Assembly (NCBI RefSeq): GCF_004354985.1
Contig: NZ_SMSK01000013.1
Location: 62,001 to 126,000 of the forward strand
Direction of reading: 5' to 3'
DNA length: 64,000 nucleotides
Source of the DNA: Segetibacter sp. 3557_3
GTDB lineage: Bacteria; Bacteroidota; Bacteroidia; Chitinophagales; Chitinophagaceae
Shown: piece after piece, positions 24,211 through 33,245 of the stretch
Layout: the number at the start of each line of letters is the position of its first letter
How positions within the stretch are numbered: the first letter of the stretch is position 1
Notes under the pieces: generated by a model
What the model was told of the DNA's origin: nothing
The model's database searches: none
Seen by the model: only the letters and a program-made list of their open reading frames with translations
Position numbers and translations under genes: made by a program

Positions 24211-25653
24211 ATGAGAAAACTAAAACTTACGGGTAAGGCGCTGCGTGCAATTGGCTATCCTGAGGGACCGGTCATAAGTATAGCGATGAATGTAATGGAG
24301 AAGGAATATAAACACGCCTCCCATGACGATGCTTTAGAAACGCTCGAAAAGATACTTGCCGATCCGGAAGAATTCAAGGAAGATCCACGGCTGGGGAAGA
24401 TCGCAGCGGAGCTGCTGGCAAAAAAAGTTAAGGATAAGGCCAAAGTCACCCTGAACAATGAAGGGATCGCCTATAATGTTTTCGGAGCATCGTTTATTGA
24501 AGAAGGCGCGTTGCAACAGATGAACCAGGCAGCCCGCCTGCCCATTTCTGTTGGTGGTGCATTAATGCCAGACGCACACCACGGCTACGGTTTGCCCATC
24601 GGTGGGGTACTTGCAACTGAAAATGCCATTATTCCATACGGGGTTGGGGTTGATATCGGGTGCCGGATGTGCTTGTCGGTATTTGATATCGATCCTAGGG
24701 AGCTCGAGTTTCGAACATCTTATTTTACCCGCGAACTTAACGAGGCAACCTTGTTTGGGGCAGGCAAATCGTTTCAAAAGGTCAGCGACCACGAAGTTCT
24801 CTACCGGAAAGAGTTCGGTGAGATTGCCGTGCTCAGGGGATTACGGGAAAAAGCAATTGGTCAACTTGGCTCTTCGGGTTCGGGCAATCATTTTGTTGAA
24901 TTTGGGGTTGTGGAGATTACTGAACCGGATAAAGCACTGGGAGTTGACCCCGGTAAATACCTGGGACTGTTATCGCACTCCGGTTCGCGTGCGATTGGTG
25001 CAACTGTTGCGAACCATTATACTAAGCTTGCAAAGGAAAAGCGGCACCTGCCAAATGAGTCTTCCAACCTGGCATGGTTCAGCCTTGATGAAGAAGAAGG
25101 CTGGGAGTACTGGCTTGCTATGAACCTTGCGGGGGACTATGCAAGTGCCTGCCATCATGTTATACACGATAAAATTGCCAGGCAACTTGGGCGTGAACCT
25201 TTGAAAAGGGTAGAAAATCACCACAATTTCGCATGGAAAGAAATGTGGGAAGGCAGGGAGGTGATTGTACACCGCAAAGGAGCAACACCTGCCGGAAAAG
25301 GCGTTTTAGGTATTATACCCGGTAGTATGACAGCACCGGGCTTTATTGTAAAGGGAAAAGGTGAAACAGCTTCCATTAATTCAGCATCGCATGGTGCAGG
25401 TCGAAAGATGAGCAGAACCGCGGCACTTAATGCTATAACAGGTGCCTCGCTAAAAGACGAACTTAATAAGCATGGTGTAACACTGCTGGGTGGCGGTTTG
25501 GATGAAGCGCCTTTCGCTTATAAGGACATTTACACCGTGATGAATGCCCAGAAAAGTCTGGTGGATACACTCGGGCTTTTCCACCCAAAGATTGTAAAAA
25601 TGGACGATACCCCACCAAGGCACAGGAACAAAAACAGGGAACCAGGCGAATAG
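24211..25653 (+). CDS. rtcB: RtcB-family RNA ligase
   Basis: The 480-residue protein joins RNA 3'-phosphate or 2',3'-cyclic phosphate ends to 5'-OH ends using GTP and Mn2+. The metal-site motifs are present: GVGVDIGCRM (Asp and Cys ligands), GSGNHFVEFG, and HSGSR. So are RKGATPAGKG, IIPGSM, and HGAGRKMS, whose His forms the RNA-ligase guanylate intermediate in characterised RtcB. DEAPFAYKDI near the end is also conserved. An N-terminal extension of about 60 residues precedes the core. No rtcA or archease gene is adjacent; LigT-like genes lie 1.7 kb to the left. Confidence 0.94.
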   Translation: MRKLKLTGKALRAIGYPEGPVISIAMNVMEKEYKHASHDDALETLEKILADPEEFKEDPRLGKIAAELLAKKVKDKAKVTLNNEGIAYNVFGASFIEEGALQQMNQAARLPISVGGALMPDAHHGYGLPIGGVLATENAIIPYGVGVDIGCRMCLSVFDIDPRELEFRTSYFTRELNEATLFGAGKSFQKVSDHEVLYRKEFGEIAVLRGLREKAIGQLGSSGSGNHFVEFGVVEITEPDKALGVDPGKYLGLLSHSGSRAIGATVANHYTKLAKEKRHLPNESSNLAWFSLDEEEGWEYWLAMNLAGDYASACHHVIHDKIARQLGREPLKRVENHHNFAWKEMWEGREVIVHRKGATPAGKGVLGIIPGSMTAPGFIVKGKGETASINSASHGAGRKMSRTAALNAITGASLKDELNKHGVTLLGGGLDEAPFAYKDIYTVMNAQKSLVDTLGLFHPKIVKMDDTPPRHRNKNREPGE

Positions 25654-25916
25654 AAGCTCACATTATTAGTGCTATACCACATTGCCCGACGTTTGTAGGA
25701 ACAACAATCCCCGAAGCTGCTCTTACCTCCCCGGATAGACGTGCTTAAAAGGTATGATGCCGTGTGATTTTCTCTGCTTCGGCTTAATCAAATTATAATA
25801 CGCTATAAAGGAGAAGTTGGCCAGGTACATCGCGGCTCATCCGTTTTATTAAATTTTAAGGCGCTCATATTCTGACACATAAAAATTCTACTTTTACTCC
25901 CCAACATAAATGTCTT

Positions 25917-27386
25917 ATGGAAGAAATTGTAGCTGCAATAGGAAGATTATTCGAGGAGCATTTTGGTGTAGCGGCGGACAGAATTGAAAAACTTCCGCAG
26001 TCAGGCAGTGATCGCATCTACTTCAGGGTATATGAAGGGGAAAAGACATTTATCGCTACCTATAATCTTAATATTAAGGAGAACGAAACCTTTATCTATT
26101 TTACAAGACACTTTCTAAACGCCAGCTTGCCAATGCCGCAAATACACACGGTAAACGAAGACAATACCATTTATATACAGGAGGATCTTGGAACGAGTTC
26201 ACTCCTCGACAAGCTTGAAAAATATGGTCATAATGAATATACGTACGAGCTTTTTGAACAAAGTTTAAAAAAACTTGCGCGTGTACAGGTTATTGGTGAC
26301 AGAGAGCTGGACTATGAACAATGTCTTACCGCGAAGGAATTTGGCAAGCAGGCAATACTTAGCGACCTGCTTTACTTTAAATACTATTTTGTTGATACCC
26401 TGAAAACGCCGTATGACAAACAGGCGATGCTGATTGACTTTGAAACACTAAGTGCTTACCTGAGTGAAGTGGACCATAAATTCTTTATGTTTCGCGACTT
26501 CCAGAGCAGGAATGTGATTGTTGAAAATGATGAAGTGCACTTTATAGATTACCAGGGCGGTATGCAGGGAGCATTACAATATGATGTGGCTTCCCTGTTG
26601 TGGCAGGCAAAGGCAAACCTGAGCGAGGACTGGAAAAACCGGCTGTTACACAGCTATATTGATGAAGCTGAGATTTTGATGGATAAGCCGATTGACCGCA
26701 CCGCTTTTGTTAGCCAGTATAATGGATATGTTTTGATTCGTTTGCTGCAGGTATTGGGTGCCTATGGCTTTCGCGGGCTCTTCGAGAGAAAGGCGCATTT
26801 TCTTTCCAGTATACCACAGGCACTGAGAAACCTGCGGTTTTTTATTGAGCATAAGAATATTGACGTTGAAACGCCTGAATTCGACCGGATGTTGAAGCTG
26901 ATTGTGCGTGATGAAGTGATCTATCGCTTCGAGACGGTCAGGGCAGATGAGCATACGCCACTGGTAGTGAAGATTTGTAGCTTTTCATATAAAAAAGGTA
27001 TCCCCACCGATGACACGGATAACGGTGGCGGTTTTATGTTTGATTGCCGTGGTATCTTAAACCCTGGTCGTTACGATGAGTATAAATGTTTGACCGGTCG
27101 GGATAAGGAGGTAAAGGACTTTCTTGAACAGCGCACGAAAATGCCGGAATTCCTTAGTAGTGTATACGACCTGGTAGATATTTCGGTTGAAGATTACATT
27201 AAGCGCGGTTTCAAAAGCTTAATGGTAAGTTTTGGTTGTACAGGTGGCCAGCACAGGAGTGTATATGCGGCCGATGCGGTGACCCGTCACCTAAAGAACA
27301 AATTTGGTGTCAAAGTAGAACTTTGCCACCGGGTACAAGAAGAGAAGAACTGGTGTAATACCCCTGTACTTTCAAGTGGTGAATAG
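25917..27386 (+). CDS. AmgK-like sugar kinase fused to RapZ C-terminal domain
   Basis: The 489-residue protein has two parts. Residues 1-330 are an aminoglycoside-phosphotransferase-type kinase, with catalytic Asp194 in FRDFQSRN and metal Asp211 in IDYQGG, as in AmgK, the anomeric kinase for N-acetylmuramic acid and N-acetylglucosamine. Residues 343-489 match the C-terminal domain of RapZ (FSYKKGIP, FDCRGILNPG, VSFGCTGGQHRSV, CHR), which in E. coli binds small RNA and senses glucosamine-6-phosphate. The RapZ ATPase domain is absent. A MurU-like gene follows by 175 bp, supporting cell-wall sugar recycling. The role of the RapZ part is unknown. Confidence 0.86.
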   Translation: MEEIVAAIGRLFEEHFGVAADRIEKLPQSGSDRIYFRVYEGEKTFIATYNLNIKENETFIYFTRHFLNASLPMPQIHTVNEDNTIYIQEDLGTSSLLDKLEKYGHNEYTYELFEQSLKKLARVQVIGDRELDYEQCLTAKEFGKQAILSDLLYFKYYFVDTLKTPYDKQAMLIDFETLSAYLSEVDHKFFMFRDFQSRNVIVENDEVHFIDYQGGMQGALQYDVASLLWQAKANLSEDWKNRLLHSYIDEAEILMDKPIDRTAFVSQYNGYVLIRLLQVLGAYGFRGLFERKAHFLSSIPQALRNLRFFIEHKNIDVETPEFDRMLKLIVRDEVIYRFETVRADEHTPLVVKICSFSYKKGIPTDDTDNGGGFMFDCRGILNPGRYDEYKCLTGRDKEVKDFLEQRTKMPEFLSSVYDLVDISVEDYIKRGFKSLMVSFGCTGGQHRSVYAADAVTRHLKNKFGVKVELCHRVQEEKNWCNTPVLSSGE

Positions 27387-27561
27387 CATACAATCGGCCA
27401 GTTGATCGTCTTATTTTCGTTAATTCACAAGGGCACGGCCATAAAAAGCATAGTTAATCAACATTGTTGCGCACCAGCGTACGCCGGTGAAAGCTCTGTA
27501 CAATGGCTTATTCCATTGAGCAAAATCCACAGGTGAACGTTTATGAAATTGGGAGTGACAA

Positions 27562-28341
27562 ATGAGTAAGAAACAGGAGAGCGCAAAGATGGCAAAGGGC
27601 AGTTGGGGAAGTTCGGCAGTAAGTAAAGCCATGATCCTGGCCGCAGGGCTTGGCACCAGGCTAAAGCCCTGGACAGATCAGCACCCCAAAGCTTTAGCCG
27701 AGGTAAATGGCAAAAGCCTTCTCCAGCTGAATATTGAATACCTGCAGCAGTTTAATATAACAGACGTGGTGGTTAATGTGCACCATTTTGCAGACCAGAT
27801 CGTTGAAGCAATTGACAAAAACAGGGGCTGGGGCAGCCAGGTTACCATTAGCGACGAAACTAGTGCCGTGCTGGAAACCGGAGGAGGCCTGGTTAAGGCG
27901 GCACCCCATTTTCCCGGGGGCGCCTCATTTGTGTTGATGAACGTGGATATTCTCACCGACCTCGATCTTTCGGAGATGATCGATAATCATCTGGAATACT
28001 TACCGCTCGCCACGCTTGCCACTACAAAGCGAACCACCTCCCGTTATCTACTCTTTGATAAAAACAATACCCTTGTAGGTTGGAAAAATGTAGCGACCGG
28101 CGAGATTAAGGGTTTACCGGAAGCCACAAGGGTTGCACAACCACAGGCGTTTAGCGGGATACACCTTATTGATCCTGCAATTTTCACACTGATCAAGCGG
28201 GAAGGTAAATTTTCGATGGTGGATGTTTACCTGAACCTGATGCACTCCAATCACATCCGTTCTTTCGATCATTCTGCAGGAAAGTTTATTGATGTAGGCA
28301 AACCTGAAAGTATAGTACAAGCCCAAAACTTGTTTTCCTGA
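27562..28341 (+). CDS. Sugar-phosphate nucleotidyltransferase, MurU-like
   Basis: The 259-residue protein carries the nucleotidyltransferase signature MILAAGLGTRLKPW, HPKALAEVNGKSLL, the metal Asp in MNVDILTDLD, and ETGGGL. It lacks the C-terminal beta-helix of GlmU, as in MurU, which makes UDP-MurNAc from MurNAc-1-phosphate and UTP. Placement after an AmgK-like kinase matches the AmgK-MurU salvage route that bypasses MurA. The ATG at 27562 has GGGAG upstream; ATGs at 27589 and 27631 are possible starts. Other sugar-1-phosphates cannot be excluded. Confidence 0.85.
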   Translation: MSKKQESAKMAKGSWGSSAVSKAMILAAGLGTRLKPWTDQHPKALAEVNGKSLLQLNIEYLQQFNITDVVVNVHHFADQIVEAIDKNRGWGSQVTISDETSAVLETGGGLVKAAPHFPGGASFVLMNVDILTDLDLSEMIDNHLEYLPLATLATTKRTTSRYLLFDKNNTLVGWKNVATGEIKGLPEATRVAQPQAFSGIHLIDPAIFTLIKREGKFSMVDVYLNLMHSNHIRSFDHSAGKFIDVGKPESIVQAQNLFS

Positions 28342-28493
28342 GTGCTACTGCCGAACAATGTACTCTCGAAATAGCATAGTTGTTTGCAGCGCAAATCTGA
28401 CACGCAATATACCTGATGATAGTTGCTGCAATAGTCAAACTGAGCGTAGCAAGGATGTAAAACCGGAGGTACCGCCGCCGGTCAACAAAAAAA

Positions 28494-29645
28494 CTACACC
28501 CTGATGTAGATCTTCTTTTTGTGAAGCAGGTAAGCGATTGACCAGTAAAAAGCAACAATAACTATTGCATACAACAGGGATCCGTTTCTTAAGTCGGTTG
28601 ACACAGGCTTACAAATATTTTCGTAAAACCAGGGCAGGGGTGATGTGTATACGGGTTTGCCTGTAGCATCCAGGTGGTCTCTCCAACGCATTAAGGCGAG
28701 CACCCTCGGCAAAAAACCACTTAACACAAAGATGAACAAGGCGTTTTTGCCAAATACGTCGGCAAACCGGCTCCATTTACCTGCCGCATTCCGGAATTCC
28801 AACAAGTAGATAAAAACACCAAGTACCATAAGTGCAAGTCCGGTAGCATACAATACGTAACTGCTTGTCCAGATCTTTTTATTGATTGGAAACACCATAT
28901 CCCACGCGAATGCGATGAAAAGTAATATTGCGCCGGCAAGGAAGAGGTTGCTAAGCATCTCGTAACTTTTTCCCTTTTGCCTGATGTATTTGCCGGTGAC
29001 ATAGCCTAAAACAACCTGAACAATGGCCGGCAGTGCACTTGCAATACCTTCAGGATCGAAGGGGACACCTTCTCCCTTATAAATATGAGCAGCACCAAGA
29101 AGTTTAAGGTCGATAGCAGTACCAAAATAACCTGGCAGGCTGTATGGATCACCGCTTCTTCCTAATAACCAGCAGAGGAGCCAGTAAAATAGAAGTATTG
29201 TTGCTGAAACGATATAGATCGACTTTCCTTTGAAAAAGTAGGCGATTAAGGATGCAAAAAAATAGCAGATTGCAATGCGTTGCAACACCCCAAGAATCCT
29301 GATTGACTCCCATGGTTTACCCGCCAGGTGTTCGCCATCCCATCTGATAAAAGGGCTCCAATTTAGAAAAAGGCCAATCGCAAAAATGAGCAGGGATCGT
29401 TTTGCTACCTTCCTGAAGAATACGGAGAAACCCGACTGATCGTATCTTGGCATAACAAATGCTAAAGAGTTGCCCACTGCAAAAAGGAAAAATGGAAACA
29501 CGAGGTCGGTGGGAGTGCAGCCATGCCAGGTTGCATGTTCAAGGGGGCTATAGATGTGGCCCCATGAACCCGGGTTATTCACCAGGATCATAAGTGCAAC
29601 TGTTGCACCTCGAAAAACGTCAAGAGAGTGGTACCGCTGGTTCAT
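28494..29645 (-). CDS. Membrane acetyltransferase, HGSNAT-like (DUF5009)
   Basis: The 383-residue protein has about ten transmembrane segments. The N-terminal RYHSLDVFRGATVALMILV and the loop EHATWHGCTPTDLVFPFF, with its conserved His, match heparan-alpha-glucosaminide N-acetyltransferase and its bacterial relatives. These carry acetyl groups across the membrane from acetyl-CoA to an amino sugar. I start it at the ATG at 29645 because the upstream extension to 29702 is unlike the family. It is convergent with the MurU-like gene, in a neighbourhood of amino-sugar recycling. Confidence 0.88.
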   Translation of the reverse strand: MNQRYHSLDVFRGATVALMILVNNPGSWGHIYSPLEHATWHGCTPTDLVFPFFLFAVGNSLAFVMPRYDQSGFSVFFRKVAKRSLLIFAIGLFLNWSPFIRWDGEHLAGKPWESIRILGVLQRIAICYFFASLIAYFFKGKSIYIVSATILLFYWLLCWLLGRSGDPYSLPGYFGTAIDLKLLGAAHIYKGEGVPFDPEGIASALPAIVQVVLGYVTGKYIRQKGKSYEMLSNLFLAGAILLFIAFAWDMVFPINKKIWTSSYVLYATGLALMVLGVFIYLLEFRNAAGKWSRFADVFGKNALFIFVLSGFLPRVLALMRWRDHLDATGKPVYTSPLPWFYENICKPVSTDLRNGSLLYAIVIVAFYWSIAYLLHKKKIYIRV

Positions 29646-29866
29646 GTAATAAATATAGCCCAAACGGCGTTTCTTACAGGACAAGGAGTAGATGTAACCC
29701 AATTTTTTGTTCGCTGAAAGAACAAGGAAATCAACTTAAACCGGTCGATAGCCCGGATGTGGAAACCGTGAAACGAAAGGATTTAAATGCCTTAAATTAA
29801 GTGCATTAAAAGATTTTTAAATGTCATCCATTCACAAGTACCCCCAAAATCGGATGCTAAAAACCC

Positions 29867-29874
29867 TATATTTG
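29867..29874 (+). promoter_or_regulatory. -7 element of the polysaccharide locus
   Basis: TATATTTG matches TAnnTTTG and lies about 185 bp before the first gene, giving a leader of roughly 180 bases. No clear -33 TTTG is seen. Confidence 0.5.
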
Positions 29875-29981
29875 CGGGGATTTTTAAAAGATAATTGGCT
29901 ACTTAGTGATGAACCAGATGAATAACAGGAAATATATGCCCGTTGTTCATCGTTGTATGCAATAAATTTTACAAGTTAAGT

Positions 29982-30004
29982 TGCAGTTAATCAGCTGCAT
30001 TTTT
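29982..30004 (+). promoter_or_regulatory. Possible attenuator hairpin in the leader
   Basis: TGCAG (29982-29986) can pair with CTGCA (29995-29999), followed by five T. The stem is short, so it would be a weak terminator within the leader of the polysaccharide operon. Confidence 0.3.
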
Positions 30005-30059
30005 AAACCAACTCCTTTAGCCCCTGTGACTGAGGTGGGCGAAGCCTTTCAACTCCTAA

Positions 30060-30854
30060 ATGAATTTCACCTTGCAATTTAAAGCACCTCTTTCCTGGAT
30101 CGGTCTGATATGCATATTTGTTTTTTCTTCCTGTGTTTCAACCAAGAAAGTTAAGCAAATAGTTTATTTGAATGATCTTTCTGACTCAATTAATCATGAA
30201 ATCGCGCTAATTACCGAGCCGAAGATTTTGCCTGGCGATAGGGTTTCCATTACCATTGGTGCACTCAAACCAGAATCGGCGCTGCCATACAATCCTCCTG
30301 TGGCAACAAGTACCCTTACCACTGCCACAACACCTCCGGGCTACCTTGTTAATAACGACGGGACTATTCAACTACCACAACTGGGCACTATGCGCATTGC
30401 CGGCTTTACCCGCCAGCAGTTGGTAGATACCCTGACCGGTATAATGAAAACGTATGTAGTTGATCCGGTAGTTACCGTTCAGATTACAAACTTTAAAGTA
30501 ACCGTATTAGGTGATGTGGCTTCGCCCGGTACAAAACTGATCCCCGAAGGTAAACTCAATGTTTTTGAGGCGATTGGTCTGTCGGGTGACCTTGCAATTA
30601 CGGGTAGAAGAGACAATGTACTGGTCATAAGGGAAAGAAACGGCAGACGTGAATTTGGCCGGTTAAACCTTACTTCTACAAAAATATTTAGCTCTCCATA
30701 CTATCATCTTCAGCAGAATGACATCGTATATGTAGAGATGTCGAAAACGAAGATCGACGCAAGTGATCAAACCCTCGTACGGAACGTTTCCATAGGCGCA
30801 TCAATCCTCAGTGTTTTAACAACCCTCATCGTTCTCCTTATTAATTTAAATTAA
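30060..30854 (+). CDS. wza: Polysaccharide export outer-membrane protein, Wza-type
   Basis: The 264-residue lipoprotein (lipobox ending FSSC, Cys25) has the polysaccharide-export domain. The N-terminal part (about 60-160, with ILPGDRVSI, GYLVNNDGTIQLPQLG and DPVVTVQI) is followed by an SLBB-type segment (about 165-230, VLGDVASPGTKLIPEG). A hydrophobic C-terminal helix would span the outer membrane in the Wza octamer. It starts the polysaccharide locus and lies 13 bp before the Wzc-like gene, its usual partner. Confidence 0.92.
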   Translation: MNFTLQFKAPLSWIGLICIFVFSSCVSTKKVKQIVYLNDLSDSINHEIALITEPKILPGDRVSITIGALKPESALPYNPPVATSTLTTATTPPGYLVNNDGTIQLPQLGTMRIAGFTRQQLVDTLTGIMKTYVVDPVVTVQITNFKVTVLGDVASPGTKLIPEGKLNVFEAIGLSGDLAITGRRDNVLVIRERNGRREFGRLNLTSTKIFSSPYYHLQQNDIVYVEMSKTKIDASDQTLVRNVSIGASILSVLTTLIVLLINLN

Positions 30855-30867
30855 CACCAATCTCCTT

Positions 30868-33228
30868 ATGTCTTTGAGTAGTGCACCAGGTTCGCTCAAG
30901 GAGAATGTAAAATCCTCTCCGAAAGAGCTCGTCCTCAAGTATCTTATTTTCCTTCCACTTTTTATTCTTTCTGTTGCCTTAGCGGTTTCGGTTGCTTTTA
31001 TATACCTGCGCTATACTATTCCAATGTATAGTTCAAGTGTTTTGTTGCTCATAAAAAACGATACCAAGGCGTCGAGTGCTGATGCATTAGCAGATGATCT
31101 CGGTCTTACTTCCAGGAAAGCAAACCTTTCCAATGAAATGGAAATCCTAAGGTCGGCAACGCTGATGGGCCGGGTAATCGATTCGCTGGACCTGAACATT
31201 CAATACTTTTCATCCGGACAGGTTAAGCGCAGTGAACTATACGGCAACTGCCCGTTTAAGTATGTAAACCTGACACCAGGTAATGCGGAAGAGTATTTCG
31301 ACTACACGGTTAAATTCAATAATGAACGTGCTTTCCAGATACCTGAAGTTTCGGATCAATGGTTCAAAAGTGGTCAGCTAATTAAGCATAGGACAAGTTA
31401 TTTCCAGATTGATGTAGTGGACCCGATGGCAATAAACATCAATTACACTTACTATATTCAAAGCCGTAAAGTTTACGAAACGGCACTTGATTACTCGTAC
31501 GGGCTCGGCATAAAACAGCTTAGCAGAGACGCCAGTATTCTTCGTTTGACCATGCAAACCGAGGTGCCTAAGAAAGGGCGTGATATACTTGATAAGCTGG
31601 TTTACGAGTACAACAAGGCCACGATCGAAGATAAAAACCGGATTGTAGATAATACCTTACAATTTGTAGACAGTCGTTTGGTGCTGCTTAATGGCGAGCT
31701 TGGTAAGGTTGAACAAGGCTTACAGGACTTCAGGCAGAAAAATGAAGTCATTGATATCGGCATGCAGGGCACCACCAAGTATGGTGAAATCGTAGCCACC
31801 GAGGGGAAATTAAACGAAGAAGAGGTCAAGGTGAAGATGTTGAACATTGTTAAAGACTATGTTCAGAATTCCTCTTCTAAAACCCTCCCTGTACTATCGT
31901 CATTAGGTATTGAAGATCCGACTTTGAACTCGCTGGTTCAACAATATAACCAGCTTCAGCTGGAAAGAGAGCAAAATGCAAAGTTGATACCTGAAGCGAA
32001 CCCGATTATGCAAACCATGAGTAGCCAGGTTGAACGGTTACGGCTGAGCATACTTGAAAACATTAAGAGCCTTGAAGCATCATCCGGCGCACTTAGAAAT
32101 AAAACACTATCGCAGTACAACTCTTTAAAAGGTAACGTACGTAGAATACCTGCTGAAGAAAGAGAGCTACTCGAGATTACCCGGCAACAGGGCATCAAAC
32201 AGGAGCTGTTCCTGTTCCTCTTGCAAAAAAGAGAGGAGTCAGCCATTACCCGTGCTTCTGCAGTAGCAAGTTCTTATGCACTTGATCCGGCGATTAGCTC
32301 GTATATCCCTGTATCGCCAAACAAAACATCTATCTATCGTATTGCACTTATCATCGGGTTGCTGATCCCGGTTCTGGTAATCTATGTTCTTGAGTTATTA
32401 AAAGACAAGATCATTACCCGGCAGGATGTTACCAAACTTACCAACGTGCCTATCCTTGGCGAGATCGCTCACCATCCTGATAAAAACCGCCAGTGGGTTG
32501 TTGGCGTTCACGACAGAAGCATCTTGTCAGAACAGTTCAGGATCATACGAACCAACCTTCAATTTTTTATTGGCAACAAGCCGAACGGGGTGTTGCTTAT
32601 CACTTCCTCTATTGCAGGTGAGGGTAAAACCTTTACCTCCATGAACATCGGTGCAGTGTGGGCGGTAGCCAATAAAAAGACGGTTATTCTTGAGCTTGAT
32701 CTTAGAAAGCCAAAAATTTCTGCGGCACTGCAGTTGGAAAATTATAAAGGCATATCCAATTATATGCTTGGCCAGGTAACCGTTGAGCAATTACCTATAC
32801 CCGTTAAAGGTATCGATAACCTCTACATCATACCTGCTGGTCCGATACCACCAAACCCGTCGGAGCTATTGATGGATAGCAAAATAGATGATATGTTTGC
32901 TTACCTCAAGAAAAACTTCGACCTGATTGTGATTGACTCGGCACCGATCGGACTTGTGAGTGATACCAAAATACTAAGTCGTTTTGCCGATGCTACCTTA
33001 TATATTGTAAGACAGCGCTACACCCTTAAAAAGCAGATGGGCTTTATTGAAGATCTGTACAAAGGACAGGTTTTGCCTTCAATGGGATTGTTGGTTAACG
33101 ATGTAAAAATGACCGGACTGTCGTCTTACTATGGTTATGGTTACGGTTATGGATACGGCTACAATTACAGCTCAGAGCCGGAAGTTAAATTGCCATGGTG
33201 GAAAAGACTCTTTAATATTTACAGATAA
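30868..33228 (+). CDS. wzc: Wzc-like chain-length regulator and tyrosine kinase
   Basis: The 786-residue protein has a Wzz domain with the first transmembrane helix (about 30-50), a long coiled-coil periplasmic part and a second helix (about 490-510). A cytoplasmic BY-kinase follows: Walker A IAGEGKT near 579, A' LELDLRKPK, and Walker B LIVIDSAPI. Near the C-terminus eight Tyr alternate with Gly, the typical autophosphorylation cluster. These proteins control polymerisation and export together with Wza. No tyrosine phosphatase gene is adjacent. Confidence 0.94.
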   Translation: MSLSSAPGSLKENVKSSPKELVLKYLIFLPLFILSVALAVSVAFIYLRYTIPMYSSSVLLLIKNDTKASSADALADDLGLTSRKANLSNEMEILRSATLMGRVIDSLDLNIQYFSSGQVKRSELYGNCPFKYVNLTPGNAEEYFDYTVKFNNERAFQIPEVSDQWFKSGQLIKHRTSYFQIDVVDPMAININYTYYIQSRKVYETALDYSYGLGIKQLSRDASILRLTMQTEVPKKGRDILDKLVYEYNKATIEDKNRIVDNTLQFVDSRLVLLNGELGKVEQGLQDFRQKNEVIDIGMQGTTKYGEIVATEGKLNEEEVKVKMLNIVKDYVQNSSSKTLPVLSSLGIEDPTLNSLVQQYNQLQLEREQNAKLIPEANPIMQTMSSQVERLRLSILENIKSLEASSGALRNKTLSQYNSLKGNVRRIPAEERELLEITRQQGIKQELFLFLLQKREESAITRASAVASSYALDPAISSYIPVSPNKTSIYRIALIIGLLIPVLVIYVLELLKDKIITRQDVTKLTNVPILGEIAHHPDKNRQWVVGVHDRSILSEQFRIIRTNLQFFIGNKPNGVLLITSSIAGEGKTFTSMNIGAVWAVANKKTVILELDLRKPKISAALQLENYKGISNYMLGQVTVEQLPIPVKGIDNLYIIPAGPIPPNPSELLMDSKIDDMFAYLKKNFDLIVIDSAPIGLVSDTKILSRFADATLYIVRQRYTLKKQMGFIEDLYKGQVLPSMGLLVNDVKMTGLSSYYGYGYGYGYGYNYSSEPEVKLPWWKRLFNIYR

Positions 33229-33245
33229 TCGTTTACTAAGAAACA

